A stretch of 47,475 nt of DNA from an uncultured bacterium (GTDB lineage: Bacteria; Planctomycetota; GCA-002687715). The notes beneath the pieces were generated by a model. It had not been told where the DNA came from. It made no database searches and was given only the letters and a program-made list of their open reading frames with translations. How positions within the stretch are numbered: the stretch's first letter is position 1; every line of letters starts with the position of its first letter. This document shows, in pieces, positions 34,987-42,800 of the stretch. The stretch spans positions 1 through 47,475 of the forward strand of contig CADEGH010000038.1 in the NCBI GenBank assembly GCA_902826835.1, read 5' to 3'. Position numbers and translations under genes: made by a program.

Positions 34987-35838
34987 ATGAGTCAAGTCGC
35001 TCGCGTGTTCGTGGTGCTCAACCTGCTCCTTGCCGCTGGCTTCTTCTTCGCGTCGGCGACCTTCCTCGGCACGAAGGACAGCTACAAGCAGAAGTTCGAA
35101 GCTGAGCAGAAGCAGCGGAACGATGACAACGAGAGAAACAAGGTGACCATCGCATCCAAGGACGCGATGATCAGCACTCTCGACAACGAGAAGCGTTCGC
35201 TCAGCGAGCAGCGTGGCACGCTCGAGGGGACGGTGACGGGCCAAAAGAACACGATCACCACCCTCGATGGCACGGTGAAGGAGAAGGACACGCAGATTGC
35301 GGCCCTCACCACCACCAACAACGGCCACGCCAGCAACATCCAGGCGATCCAGGCCCAGAACTCCGAGCTCATGACCCAAAACGCCGCGCTGGCCGCCCAG
35401 CGGAACGAAGCGGTCAAGAACATGGAGACCGCCCAGACCGAGCTCACCAAAGAGCAACAGAAGAACGTCGAAGCGCGCAACACCATCGCCGACCTTGAGA
35501 AGAATCTGAAGACCGCGGGTGATGACATCGCTCACAAGGGTCTGATGATCGAGTACGCGCGCCAGAAGGGCATCGACTTCGAAGGGCTCCAGGTCTTGCC
35601 GCCGCTCTCCGGAGCAGTGGTCAACGCCGACAACAACCTGAAGCTCGTGCAAGCGAACATCGGGTCGACCAACGGCGTAAAGCGGGGCGCGGTGCTCGAC
35701 ATCGTACGCGGCGGCCAGTACATCGGTCGCTTCCGGGTGGACACCGTGTTCGACAGCTACTGCGCCGGTTTGGTCACGGTGTTGAACCCGGGCCAGATGG
35801 TGCAGGTCGGTGACCGTGTGACCAACACCTTGAACTGA
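34987..35838 (+). CDS. Membrane-anchored coiled-coil protein with C-terminal beta domain
   Basis: 283 aa, ATG with GGGAG 5 nt upstream. One N-terminal helix (residues about 6-27, VFVVLNLLLAAGFFFASATF) anchors a long, very polar coiled coil (about 30-180, rich in Lys, Glu, Gln, Asn, Thr). A compact domain of about 75 residues with a beta pattern follows (GAVVNADNNLKLVQANIG, GVKRGAVLDIVRGGQYIGRF, GDRVTNTL). This TM, coil, beta-barrel order is that of MreC. Codon choice is strongly biased to C/G-ending AAG, GAG and ACC, unlike the Arg-rich neighbours, suggesting high expression. It precedes the mre operon; a cell-shape role is inference. Confidence 0.8.
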   Translation: MSQVARVFVVLNLLLAAGFFFASATFLGTKDSYKQKFEAEQKQRNDDNERNKVTIASKDAMISTLDNEKRSLSEQRGTLEGTVTGQKNTITTLDGTVKEKDTQIAALTTTNNGHASNIQAIQAQNSELMTQNAALAAQRNEAVKNMETAQTELTKEQQKNVEARNTIADLEKNLKTAGDDIAHKGLMIEYARQKGIDFEGLQVLPPLSGAVVNADNNLKLVQANIGSTNGVKRGAVLDIVRGGQYIGRFRVDTVFDSYCAGLVTVLNPGQMVQVGDRVTNTLN

Positions 35839-35852
35839 GGAGTTCCGAGACC

Positions 35853-36032
35853 ATGGCAAACAACGACGATCTCGAACTCGAAGCCGACGTCGAGCTGCTC
35901 GCGGCGCCGGAAGACAACGCTCGCAGCCTCACGTCCGGGTTGGTCATCACGACCTTCGTCCTGAGCCTCCTCGCCTTGTTCGCGATGCTCAAGGCGTTGG
36001 CCCCGCTCGGAGTCGGGCCCTTCAAGGGTTGA
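35853..36032 (+). CDS. 59-residue single-pass membrane protein
   Basis: Starts ATG 35853 with GGAG about 10 nt upstream, 14 nt after the coiled-coil gene, and ends TGA at 36032. The acidic N-terminus (MANNDDLELEADVELLAAPE) is followed by one transmembrane helix (about residues 29-50, LVITTFVLSLLALFAML) and a short tail. It is cotranscribed with the coiled-coil gene and lies 118 nt before mreB. I know no family for it. The acidic N-terminus probably faces the cytoplasm or contacts a basic partner; that is inference. Confidence 0.75.
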   Translation: MANNDDLELEADVELLAAPEDNARSLTSGLVITTFVLSLLALFAMLKALAPLGVGPFKG

Positions 36033-36042
36033 AGCTCCCGGC

Positions 36043-36062
36043 GCCCCATCCGCGGATGGGGC
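36043..36062 (+). promoter_or_regulatory. Perfect 20-bp palindrome in the mreB leader
   Basis: Two 10-nt arms, GCCCCATCCG and CGGATGGGGC, abut without a loop and begin 11 nt after the small membrane protein's stop. As RNA this folds into a strong hairpin; as DNA it could be an operator. No T tract follows. Confidence 0.5.
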
Positions 36063-36079
36063 TGATCACTCAATTTCTG

Positions 36080-36117
36080 ACGCCCGGTCAAGCCAGTCGG
36101 CTGGCCGGGCGTTGTTG
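36080..36117 (+). terminator. Bulged hairpin with U-rich tail before mreB, possible attenuator
   Basis: Outer arms ACGCCCG/CGGGCGT (7 bp) and inner arms GCCAG/CTGGC around a TCGG loop, with a 5-nt bulge on the left arm, are followed by TTGTTG. It ends about 33 nt before mreB. The tail is imperfect, so partial termination or RNA processing seems more likely than full termination, giving more of the two upstream proteins than of the Mre proteins. Confidence 0.5.
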
Positions 36118-36150
36118 CTCGTAGGCGCCTCGAATTCCGGAGCGAAGCTG

Positions 36151-37209
36151 ATGTTCCGCTTTCTCGATCGCATGGCCGGCATGTTCTCGGTCGACATGGG
36201 CATCGATCTGGGGACCGCGAACACGCTGGTGTGCGTGCCGGGCCGCGGCGTGATCCTGTCCGAGCCCTCGGTAGTCGCGGTGCGCAAGGGCACCAACCAA
36301 GTCCTCATGGACGGGATGGCGGTCGGCGACCGCGCCAAAGAAATGCTGGGGAAAACTCCCGGCAACATCCAGGCCATCCGCCCGATGCGGGATGGCGTGA
36401 TCGCGGATTTCGAAATCTGCGAGGCGATGCTGCGCTACTTCATCCGCCGCGTGCAAGGGAACCGCAAAGCGTTCGCGAATCCCCAGGTGGTCATCGCGAT
36501 CCCCTCCGGAATCACCCAGGTCGAGAAACAAGCGGTCATCCACTCCGCCGAACGTGCGGGGGCGCGCAAGGTGTTCTTGATCGACGAGCCGATGGCCGCC
36601 GGCATCGGCTTGGGCATGCCGATTCAAGATCCGACCGCCAGCTTGGTCGTGGACATCGGAGGTGGAACCACCGAAGTCGCGGTGCTCGCGCTCGCGGGCA
36701 TGGTCGAATCCGAGAGCATTCGGATCGCCGGCGATGAACTCGACGAGGCCATCGTCGACTTCATGAAGAAGCAGTACCAACTCCTGATCGGACCGCAGGC
36801 CGCGGAGCGCATCAAGATCGCGATCGGCTCGGCCTGGCCCCTCGAACAAGAGCTCCAATACACGGTTAAAGGCCGACACCTGAAGAGCGGACTTCCGCGG
36901 GACGCCACCGTCAACTCCGAAGAAATTCGCGAGGCGTTGCACGGACCGGTGGAAGAAATCATCTCCTCCGTGAAGCGCGTGCTCGAAAAGACCGAGCCGG
37001 AGTTGGCCGCGGACCTCGTCGATCGGGGCATCACCCTGTGCGGAGGCGGCGCGCTCCTGCGCAACCTCGACAAGCGCATCGAGGCGGCGGTGGACGTACC
37101 CGTTTCCGTCGCGGAGGATCCCCTCACCGCGGTGGCGCGGGGGACTGGCGTCATCCTCGACAACCTCGATCTGCTGCGCCAGATTCTCGAGACCGCCGAA
37201 GACCTCTGA
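36151..37209 (+). CDS. mreB: Rod shape-determining protein MreB
   Basis: Actin-like filament protein that directs side-wall peptidoglycan synthesis. 352 aa, the usual length, from ATG 36151 with GGAG 8 nt upstream; the in-frame TTG at 36112 lies inside a hairpin. Actin-fold motifs: GIDLGTANTLVCVPGRG (phosphate 1), LIDEPMAAGIG, VVDIGGGTTEVAVLAL (phosphate 2) and GITLCGGGALLRNLD (adenosine). The N-terminal FRFLDRMAGMF stretch is amphipathic and may bind the membrane. It is followed 1 nt later by mreC. Confidence 0.97.
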   Translation: MFRFLDRMAGMFSVDMGIDLGTANTLVCVPGRGVILSEPSVVAVRKGTNQVLMDGMAVGDRAKEMLGKTPGNIQAIRPMRDGVIADFEICEAMLRYFIRRVQGNRKAFANPQVVIAIPSGITQVEKQAVIHSAERAGARKVFLIDEPMAAGIGLGMPIQDPTASLVVDIGGGTTEVAVLALAGMVESESIRIAGDELDEAIVDFMKKQYQLLIGPQAAERIKIAIGSAWPLEQELQYTVKGRHLKSGLPRDATVNSEEIREALHGPVEEIISSVKRVLEKTEPELAADLVDRGITLCGGGALLRNLDKRIEAAVDVPVSVAEDPLTAVARGTGVILDNLDLLRQILETAEDL

Positions 37210-37210
37210 T

Positions 37211-38383
37211 ATGCGGTGGCGGGCGGCGCTCACCGCCGGGCCGGTTTTGACCTGCCTCCTTTTGCTGGTGCAGGTCCTGGCTCCCGAAGGGGTCGAGGGA
37301 CTGCGACTCCGTGGGCTCGCGTTGCTCGCGCGGCCCGCTTCTGCGCTGCGCGAGGTGAGCGGAACGTCTTTTGGAGACCCCTCCCGGGCCGACGAAGTGG
37401 CGTGGTCCCCGCTATCGAGCGATTCCCGCTCCGGCGTGGCGGTGCTCTCCTCGGATGATGCCCGGTTTCTCGCCATCGTGTCGGTGGGGGAGGAGGCGGG
37501 GGCGCGCGAGGGAGCACTGGCGTTTGCAGGCGGGAACCTGATCGGGATCGTCGATCGGGTGACCGCCCACCTGGCGCGCGTGCGCGGGTTCCAGGCGAGA
37601 GGCGTGCGGCTGCCGGTCTTGGTGCGCACTTCCGGACGCAGTCTTCCCGGCGGGCTCGAGGTTGTACCCGCGGTGCTCGCCGGCCGAGGCTCGTTCGCTG
37701 CGCTCGTCGAAACCGCGCTCCCCCTCGAGCTTCGGCGGGGTGACCAGGTCTACTCTCTCGCCTCTGGTGCCCGCGATTCCACGCTCCTCGGGCAGGTGGC
37801 GGATGAGGGCCTCGAGCCCAGAGTCGAACTCGCGGCGTGGACGGGAGTCCGGGCCGGTCTTTTGATCGAGGGCGTGGGAACGCACGATCCGTGGCGGAGT
37901 CTCTTCCGCCCCGAACCGGCCGAGGTCGTGCTCGCCCCGGGGCCGCGGGGCCGAGGCGCCCTCGTGGCGGTGGAGAGCGGACTCTCAGTGGCTCCGGGCT
38001 CGGCGGTGGTCGCTTCCGGTTGCCTACTGGGTCGTGTCCGGTCCTCGCGCGCGGGGCGGGCCTGGATCGAGCGCAGCTTGGACGAGGGATTTGCGATCGC
38101 CGGCGCCGTGGAGGGGGGAGGGACTTCCGCGATTCTCCTGCGGCTCCACGGGGCAGGGGAGGGGTGGCGCTCGATCGCGCCGGAGAGTCCAGGGGTCTTT
38201 CCTGGACCCATCCGATCGGTCATGGCGGACGATCTCGTGCCTCCGGGCCTCCGGCTCGGGGACATGGATGGGGAAGGGCACGTAGCCGTGCCCGCTCCGG
38301 CGAGAACCTGGCCGAGCAAGGTGACGATTCTGGCGTTCCGCTTCGAGGAAGAAGCCACCCGATTGCGAGCGGGCGCACCTTGA
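37211..38383 (+). CDS. mreC: MreC-like protein lacking a recognisable coiled coil
   Basis: 390 aa. Identified by position between mreB and mreD and by architecture: one N-terminal helix (about 6-23) followed by a largely beta-stranded periplasmic region with VYSLASGARDSTLLGQVADE, like the second MreC barrel. The segment after the helix (about 25-80) is Ala/Arg/Pro/Ser-rich without the heptad pattern that forms the dimer coil in ordinary MreC, and the C-terminus carries an extra domain of about 150 residues. Sequence similarity by eye is low. The stop overlaps the mreD TTG (TTGA). Confidence 0.7.
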   Translation: MRWRAALTAGPVLTCLLLLVQVLAPEGVEGLRLRGLALLARPASALREVSGTSFGDPSRADEVAWSPLSSDSRSGVAVLSSDDARFLAIVSVGEEAGAREGALAFAGGNLIGIVDRVTAHLARVRGFQARGVRLPVLVRTSGRSLPGGLEVVPAVLAGRGSFAALVETALPLELRRGDQVYSLASGARDSTLLGQVADEGLEPRVELAAWTGVRAGLLIEGVGTHDPWRSLFRPEPAEVVLAPGPRGRGALVAVESGLSVAPGSAVVASGCLLGRVRSSRAGRAWIERSLDEGFAIAGAVEGGGTSAILLRLHGAGEGWRSIAPESPGVFPGPIRSVMADDLVPPGLRLGDMDGEGHVAVPAPARTWPSKVTILAFRFEEEATRLRAGAP

Positions 38384-38892
38384 GTGGCTTCGTCTTGGGA
38401 CTCTCCCTGCTCGTGCTGCCGGTCGAGATCGTGCGATCGGCGCTCGGGGAGAACGGCGCTTGGCTCCCCTCATTCGGCTTCGTGCTCACCCTGGCGACGG
38501 CGCGCCTCTCCCCGCGTCCGCGCTACCAGGGCGTGGCCTTGTTCACGGGAGCGATCGAAGGTCTCATTGTTCCCTTCGGTTACGTGTGGATCGCCGCCGA
38601 CCTCCTGTTGCTCGGAGCCCTGGCGCGGCTCAGTGTGCGACTGCTCCCTCACCATGGAGTGGGGGTGAGGGCCGCCTCCGCGGCCGTGCTGGCCACGCTG
38701 TTCCCGGTCATCTTCGTGAGCTTCGGAAGCGTGGGCGCTTGGTTCGGACTTTCGCGCGAGGCCCCGATGCCGGACGGGGCCGTTTTGGCCCTCGTGGCCC
38801 AAGCGGCGGTGAACACGATTCTTTTGTTGATGATGGAACGATGGCTCCGAGCCTCGCCGACGGCCCGTCACCGACTGCTCTCCCGCGCCTGA
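38380..38892 (+). CDS. mreD: MreD-like membrane protein
   Basis: 170 aa starting at TTG 38380, which overlaps the mreC stop by 4 nt. About five hydrophobic helices (FVLGLSLLVLPVEIV, AWLPSFGFVLTLATA, FGYVWIAADLLLLGALA, ASAAVLATLFPVIFVSF, AVLALVAQAAVNTILLLMM) and the place in the operon fit MreD, the integral membrane partner of MreC. MreD is weakly conserved, so the call rests mostly on context. Confidence 0.72.
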   Translation: MSGFVLGLSLLVLPVEIVRSALGENGAWLPSFGFVLTLATARLSPRPRYQGVALFTGAIEGLIVPFGYVWIAADLLLLGALARLSVRLLPHHGVGVRAASAAVLATLFPVIFVSFGSVGAWFGLSREAPMPDGAVLALVAQAAVNTILLLMMERWLRASPTARHRLLSRA

Positions 38893-38959
38893 CGCTAGCC
38901 CTCGTGAAACCGCATGTCGCGACTCTGGTCGCGTGCGATAGTGAATCGCTCGGAGTAGC

Positions 38960-41656
38960 GTGTGGGCAATCTCCAGGACGCCCGGCCCCGAAGGGCTGTG
39001 CAAGCCCGCTCGCCCCTCGCGGAACTCGGCCTTGCTCTCGAACCGCATACTCGTGATCGGTTGGGTCTTCACTCTGCTCTTTGGCGGAGTGATCCTGCGT
39101 CTCTTCGACCTCCAGATCACCCGCGGGAGCGAGTATCGCGGGAGGGCCTTGGCACCGGCCGTCGAGCCGACGTCGTTGCCGGCGCTACGAGGTGCCCTCC
39201 TCAGTCGGGACGGAGAGCCTCTTGCTCGAGACTTGATCGGAGGGGTGGTCGAGATCAATCCCTCGCTCTACCGCGAGCGATCGCTCGTACATGCCGTAGC
39301 CGACCTGCTCTGGCTCCTTTCCGTTCCGCCCCACGCCACGCCCAAAGACTGCCTAGCCGCAGTTCGTGCCAAACCTCTGGAAAGCGCGCAGCAGATCCTG
39401 GGGACACCCGCCTCGACGCTGCTCACCGACAGCCAAGTCCTCGCCGAGCGCGGAGCGGCGCTCCTCTATCCGCACGGGGCGCTCTTGCGCAGTCCGCCGG
39501 AATGCGAAGCGCGCCTTCGCGCCGCTTGCGAAGTGGTGGTCGGCGACGGCCGTCGCATTCGCCGCCGCGAGCTACGAAGCCTGGGCGCGGAGGTGGGTAG
39601 CCTGGCTCGGGCATTGCCGATGGAACCCCGATCGTTGGGCCTGCGCCTGCTCACCGAGCTGCGCCTTGAAGAAGAATTGGGTCGAGCCGTTGGTTTCCGC
39701 GATGCCGAAGAGATCCAGCAAGCGATCGAGGCCTCGTTTGCGCGGGAGAGTCAATGGGTGTTCGAGCGCCTCGAACACGAACTCCGCGATGCCGCCGCGC
39801 TCGATCGACTTGGCAGCGCGCGGTTGGATCGACTTTTCCATTCACCGGAAGAGCTACGAGCATTTGCCGCGTCGCTCAGTGCGCATCCACAGGATCCCCT
39901 CGAAGCGGAGGCGGCGATTTCGGCCGATGACGCCCTGAGGGCTGGTCAGCTTCCGCCCCTCCTTACGGACGAAGCCCTCGCCGAGGCGGCCAAGACACGA
40001 GACAGCGTTGGCGAAGCGGCGCGGCGGGGGCTCTTCACCGGAGACTCGGAAGCGCTGCTCGAGGCTTGGTGGCGTCGAGAGCGCACGCAGCCCGATTTCG
40101 ACCCCGAGGAGCACCTGGGGCCACGGCGCCGCCGGGAATTACTGGCCCGCTACCGCGGCGCGCGCAGCTTCCGATTCGGAGCACGTTCGACCGGGGACGT
40201 GGCGGGGCTGATCGTGGGGCCCGGGCGGCTCGAACGAGTGGGCTTCCGGCAGGCTCCCGCGTTTCGGCGCGACGAGTCGATCCTGCAGGGCCTACCACTG
40301 GGCCTGCAATTGTTGGTCGGGGAGGTGGCTCCCGAAACCGGTCTTCCTCGAGGCGGATTCGGACTCGAATTTGCCAACCAGCGCCGTTTGCACGGTCGCC
40401 CCGGCCTCGGGTCGGGAGCGGTGCCGGAGCGGCCTCCGGAGCACGGGAATGACCAGTCCACGACCCTGTCAATTCCCCTCTGCCGCAAGCTGGAGGCAGT
40501 TCTCAAGACCGCCGCATTCGATGATCCCGCCGCCATCGCGGTCGTCCATGTGGCAACCGGAGAGGTTCTCGGGCTGGCCACGTGGCCGCTTCCGAGTGAT
40601 CTGAGGACCGCACTCTTGGAACGCTCCGAGCGGGATGACGAGATTCGTTGGCTGCGCCAGTTCCTCCGCCGCGGTGAGGGAATGACGACGCAACGCCACC
40701 TGTGGCTTCAGTCGTTGGTGGTGCCGAACGAGAGCGAGCGGCGGGAGCGCGACTTCCTTGCATTTGCATTGGACCGTCCGAGGGATTGGGCACCTGCACG
40801 ACTCTCGGACCTACAAAAAAAGCAGGCTCGCTCGGGTTCCTATCATCGCGCCGTCGACTCCTCGGAGCACTTTCCCCCCGGTTCGGTCTTCAAAGCACTC
40901 ACCCTGCTGGCGGGGCTCGAGGCGGGCGTCGTCAATCGTCACACCATCGTTGACTGTGTGGACACGGAACGGCGTCCCTACCACCGCTGCCACGATCACG
41001 GGGCGAAGATCGACGTGAGGGCGGCCCTCGAGAAGTCCTGCAACGAGTTCTGCTACTTCGTGGGCGAGCATCTTGGTGCCGCCGCGCAGGTCGACTTCTT
41101 TGATCGCATGGGGCTTTTCGACGCGATCCCGGGCCTCCTGCCGGCGGAACGCGACCGCATCCCGGTTCTCCTCCATGATCCGCCCAAGAGCCTGGCGATC
41201 GGCGGCGGCAGTGTGTTCTGCACGCCGGTGCGCGCGGCCGGGCTCGCGGCTTCGCTCGGGCTCGGTCGCGTCGTGCACCCGCACCTCGTGCGTTTGGAGG
41301 GAGCCGAATCCGCGATCGGACCCGAGTTCGCCAGTGCGGCCAATCTCGGCTTAGTCCGCAGTGGAATGCGGGATGTGGTCGGTCCGAGGGGCACGGCCGC
41401 GCGGCATCAACGGGAGCTCGCTCCGTTCCGCATCGCGGCCAAGACCGGAACCGCGGATTACGGCAGTCCCGAGACGGAGCGACTCCAGCAAGCGTGGTTC
41501 GTGGGCTTTGCTCCCGCAGACCCCGCGGACCGCCCCGAGTGGGCTTTTGCCATCGTCCGCACCAACACGACTCGGCAGGGTGCGGATGTGGCCGGGCTGT
41601 CCGAAGGAGTGCTCAAGGCGCTCGGAGAAGTATTCCCGGAGAAAATCTGGTGGTGA
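38960..41656 (+). CDS. mrdA: Penicillin-binding protein 2 (elongasome transpeptidase), enlarged
   Basis: Class B PBP that cross-links peptidoglycan with RodA. 898 aa, against about 600-650 normally. The start is a GTG at 38960. A transmembrane helix lies at about 30-48, then the conserved LRGALLSRDGEPLA. The transpeptidase domain begins near residue 500 with all motifs intact: Ser642-Val-Phe-Lys645 (PPGSVFKAL), Ser693-Cys-Asn695 and Lys828-Thr-Gly. Between residues about 92 and 500 lie roughly 230 residues more than usual, helical and rich in Arg, Glu, Ala and Leu, in the pedestal region that normally contacts MreC and RodA. Confidence 0.92.
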   Translation: MWAISRTPGPEGLCKPARPSRNSALLSNRILVIGWVFTLLFGGVILRLFDLQITRGSEYRGRALAPAVEPTSLPALRGALLSRDGEPLARDLIGGVVEINPSLYRERSLVHAVADLLWLLSVPPHATPKDCLAAVRAKPLESAQQILGTPASTLLTDSQVLAERGAALLYPHGALLRSPPECEARLRAACEVVVGDGRRIRRRELRSLGAEVGSLARALPMEPRSLGLRLLTELRLEEELGRAVGFRDAEEIQQAIEASFARESQWVFERLEHELRDAAALDRLGSARLDRLFHSPEELRAFAASLSAHPQDPLEAEAAISADDALRAGQLPPLLTDEALAEAAKTRDSVGEAARRGLFTGDSEALLEAWWRRERTQPDFDPEEHLGPRRRRELLARYRGARSFRFGARSTGDVAGLIVGPGRLERVGFRQAPAFRRDESILQGLPLGLQLLVGEVAPETGLPRGGFGLEFANQRRLHGRPGLGSGAVPERPPEHGNDQSTTLSIPLCRKLEAVLKTAAFDDPAAIAVVHVATGEVLGLATWPLPSDLRTALLERSERDDEIRWLRQFLRRGEGMTTQRHLWLQSLVVPNESERRERDFLAFALDRPRDWAPARLSDLQKKQARSGSYHRAVDSSEHFPPGSVFKALTLLAGLEAGVVNRHTIVDCVDTERRPYHRCHDHGAKIDVRAALEKSCNEFCYFVGEHLGAAAQVDFFDRMGLFDAIPGLLPAERDRIPVLLHDPPKSLAIGGGSVFCTPVRAAGLAASLGLGRVVHPHLVRLEGAESAIGPEFASAANLGLVRSGMRDVVGPRGTAARHQRELAPFRIAAKTGTADYGSPETERLQQAWFVGFAPADPADRPEWAFAIVRTNTTRQGADVAGLSEGVLKALGEVFPEKIWW

Positions 41657-42789
41657 GCCGAACGGCCTGGAAACGACTGCGGCTGAGCCAGCTCGACCCG
41701 GCAGTCCTGGGACTTACGCTCCTGCTGCTCATCTTCGGCCTGACCGTCATGGCGAGCGCGGACTTGGCCGGCCTTGCCCTCTTGCCCCAACTGCGCTGGC
41801 TCGGCCTGGCGGCGCTCAGCACTCCCTTCCTCGTTTGGGTCCCCTATCGACGTTTCCTCAAGTGGTCGCCGCTCTTGTGGGGCCTCGGAGTGGCGCTTCT
41901 CCTCGCCGTGCTCTTGGTGGGCACGGCGATCAATGGCTCGCGGCGTTGGTTGCCGCTGCTCGGCTTCGGGTTCCAGCCGTCGGAGTTCGCGAAACTCGCG
42001 ACCGCCCTCTTCCTTGCGCACCTGACGAAGACCGAGAGTGCCTACGCGCGCTGGCGTGATTTGCTCGTGCCAGCCGCGGCGGCCCTGATCCCGGCGGTGC
42101 TGATCCTGAAAGAGCCCGACCTCGGAAACAGCCTCTTGTTCCTCCCCATGCTGGCGGTGGCATGGATCGCGGGGGGAATTCCCTGGCGGCGACTCGGTAC
42201 GCTCCTCCTCTCGGGGATGATCCTCCTCGCCGCGCTCTACCAGTTCGGACTCGAGGAGTACCAACGCGAGCGCATCTGGAGCACCTACCGACTCGAGGCC
42301 ATGACTCCCGCGCAGCGCGCGGGTCCCGGTTACCAGCTCGACCAATCCCTGCTCGCGATCGGAAACGGCGGGTTTTGGGGACATGGACTCGGCGATGGCC
42401 CGGTGACCCAGTCGGGGCGACTGCCTTATCAGCACAACGATTTTGTATTCGCGGTCTTGGCGGAGGAGCAGGGCTGGCTTGGCACTACCCTGATCGTCGC
42501 GCTGCAATTGGCCCTGATTCTGGCAATGCTCCGCTTGGCGCGCGTGCTGCGCGACCACGTGGGAAGAGTCTTGATCCTCTTGATCGGCACCCTCATCGGA
42601 ACGCAGACCCTCGTGCACTTGGGCGTGACCCTGGGCGTCCTGCCCACGAAGGGGCTGCCCCTACCGCTCTTTTCGGCCGGAGGCACGGCGCTCTTCGCGG
42701 TTCTCTCCGGGCTGACCCTCGTGCAAAACGTGGCGGTCCACCGCGCCCGGTTCCCGATGCCGGGGCGGCGCTGGCGCGACGATTTTTGA
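41653..42789 (+). CDS. rodA: Rod shape-determining protein RodA (SEDS glycosyltransferase)
   Basis: SEDS-family peptidoglycan polymerase, 378 aa, ten predicted transmembrane helices. The start is a GTG overlapping the PBP2 stop (GTGA). Family landmarks: NGSRRWLPLLGFGFQPSEFA, LILKEPDLGNSLLFLPML with the conserved Asp of the SEDS active site, LAIGNGGFWGHGLGDGP, LPYQHNDFVFAVLAEEQG and LPTKGLPLPLFSAGGTAL. It is the last gene of the mre operon and converges on the M16 gene with only 11 nt between the stops. Confidence 0.95.
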   Translation: MSRTAWKRLRLSQLDPAVLGLTLLLLIFGLTVMASADLAGLALLPQLRWLGLAALSTPFLVWVPYRRFLKWSPLLWGLGVALLLAVLLVGTAINGSRRWLPLLGFGFQPSEFAKLATALFLAHLTKTESAYARWRDLLVPAAAALIPAVLILKEPDLGNSLLFLPMLAVAWIAGGIPWRRLGTLLLSGMILLAALYQFGLEEYQRERIWSTYRLEAMTPAQRAGPGYQLDQSLLAIGNGGFWGHGLGDGPVTQSGRLPYQHNDFVFAVLAEEQGWLGTTLIVALQLALILAMLRLARVLRDHVGRVLILLIGTLIGTQTLVHLGVTLGVLPTKGLPLPLFSAGGTALFAVLSGLTLVQNVAVHRARFPMPGRRWRDDF

Positions 42790-42800
42790 CCCCGAAGGAA

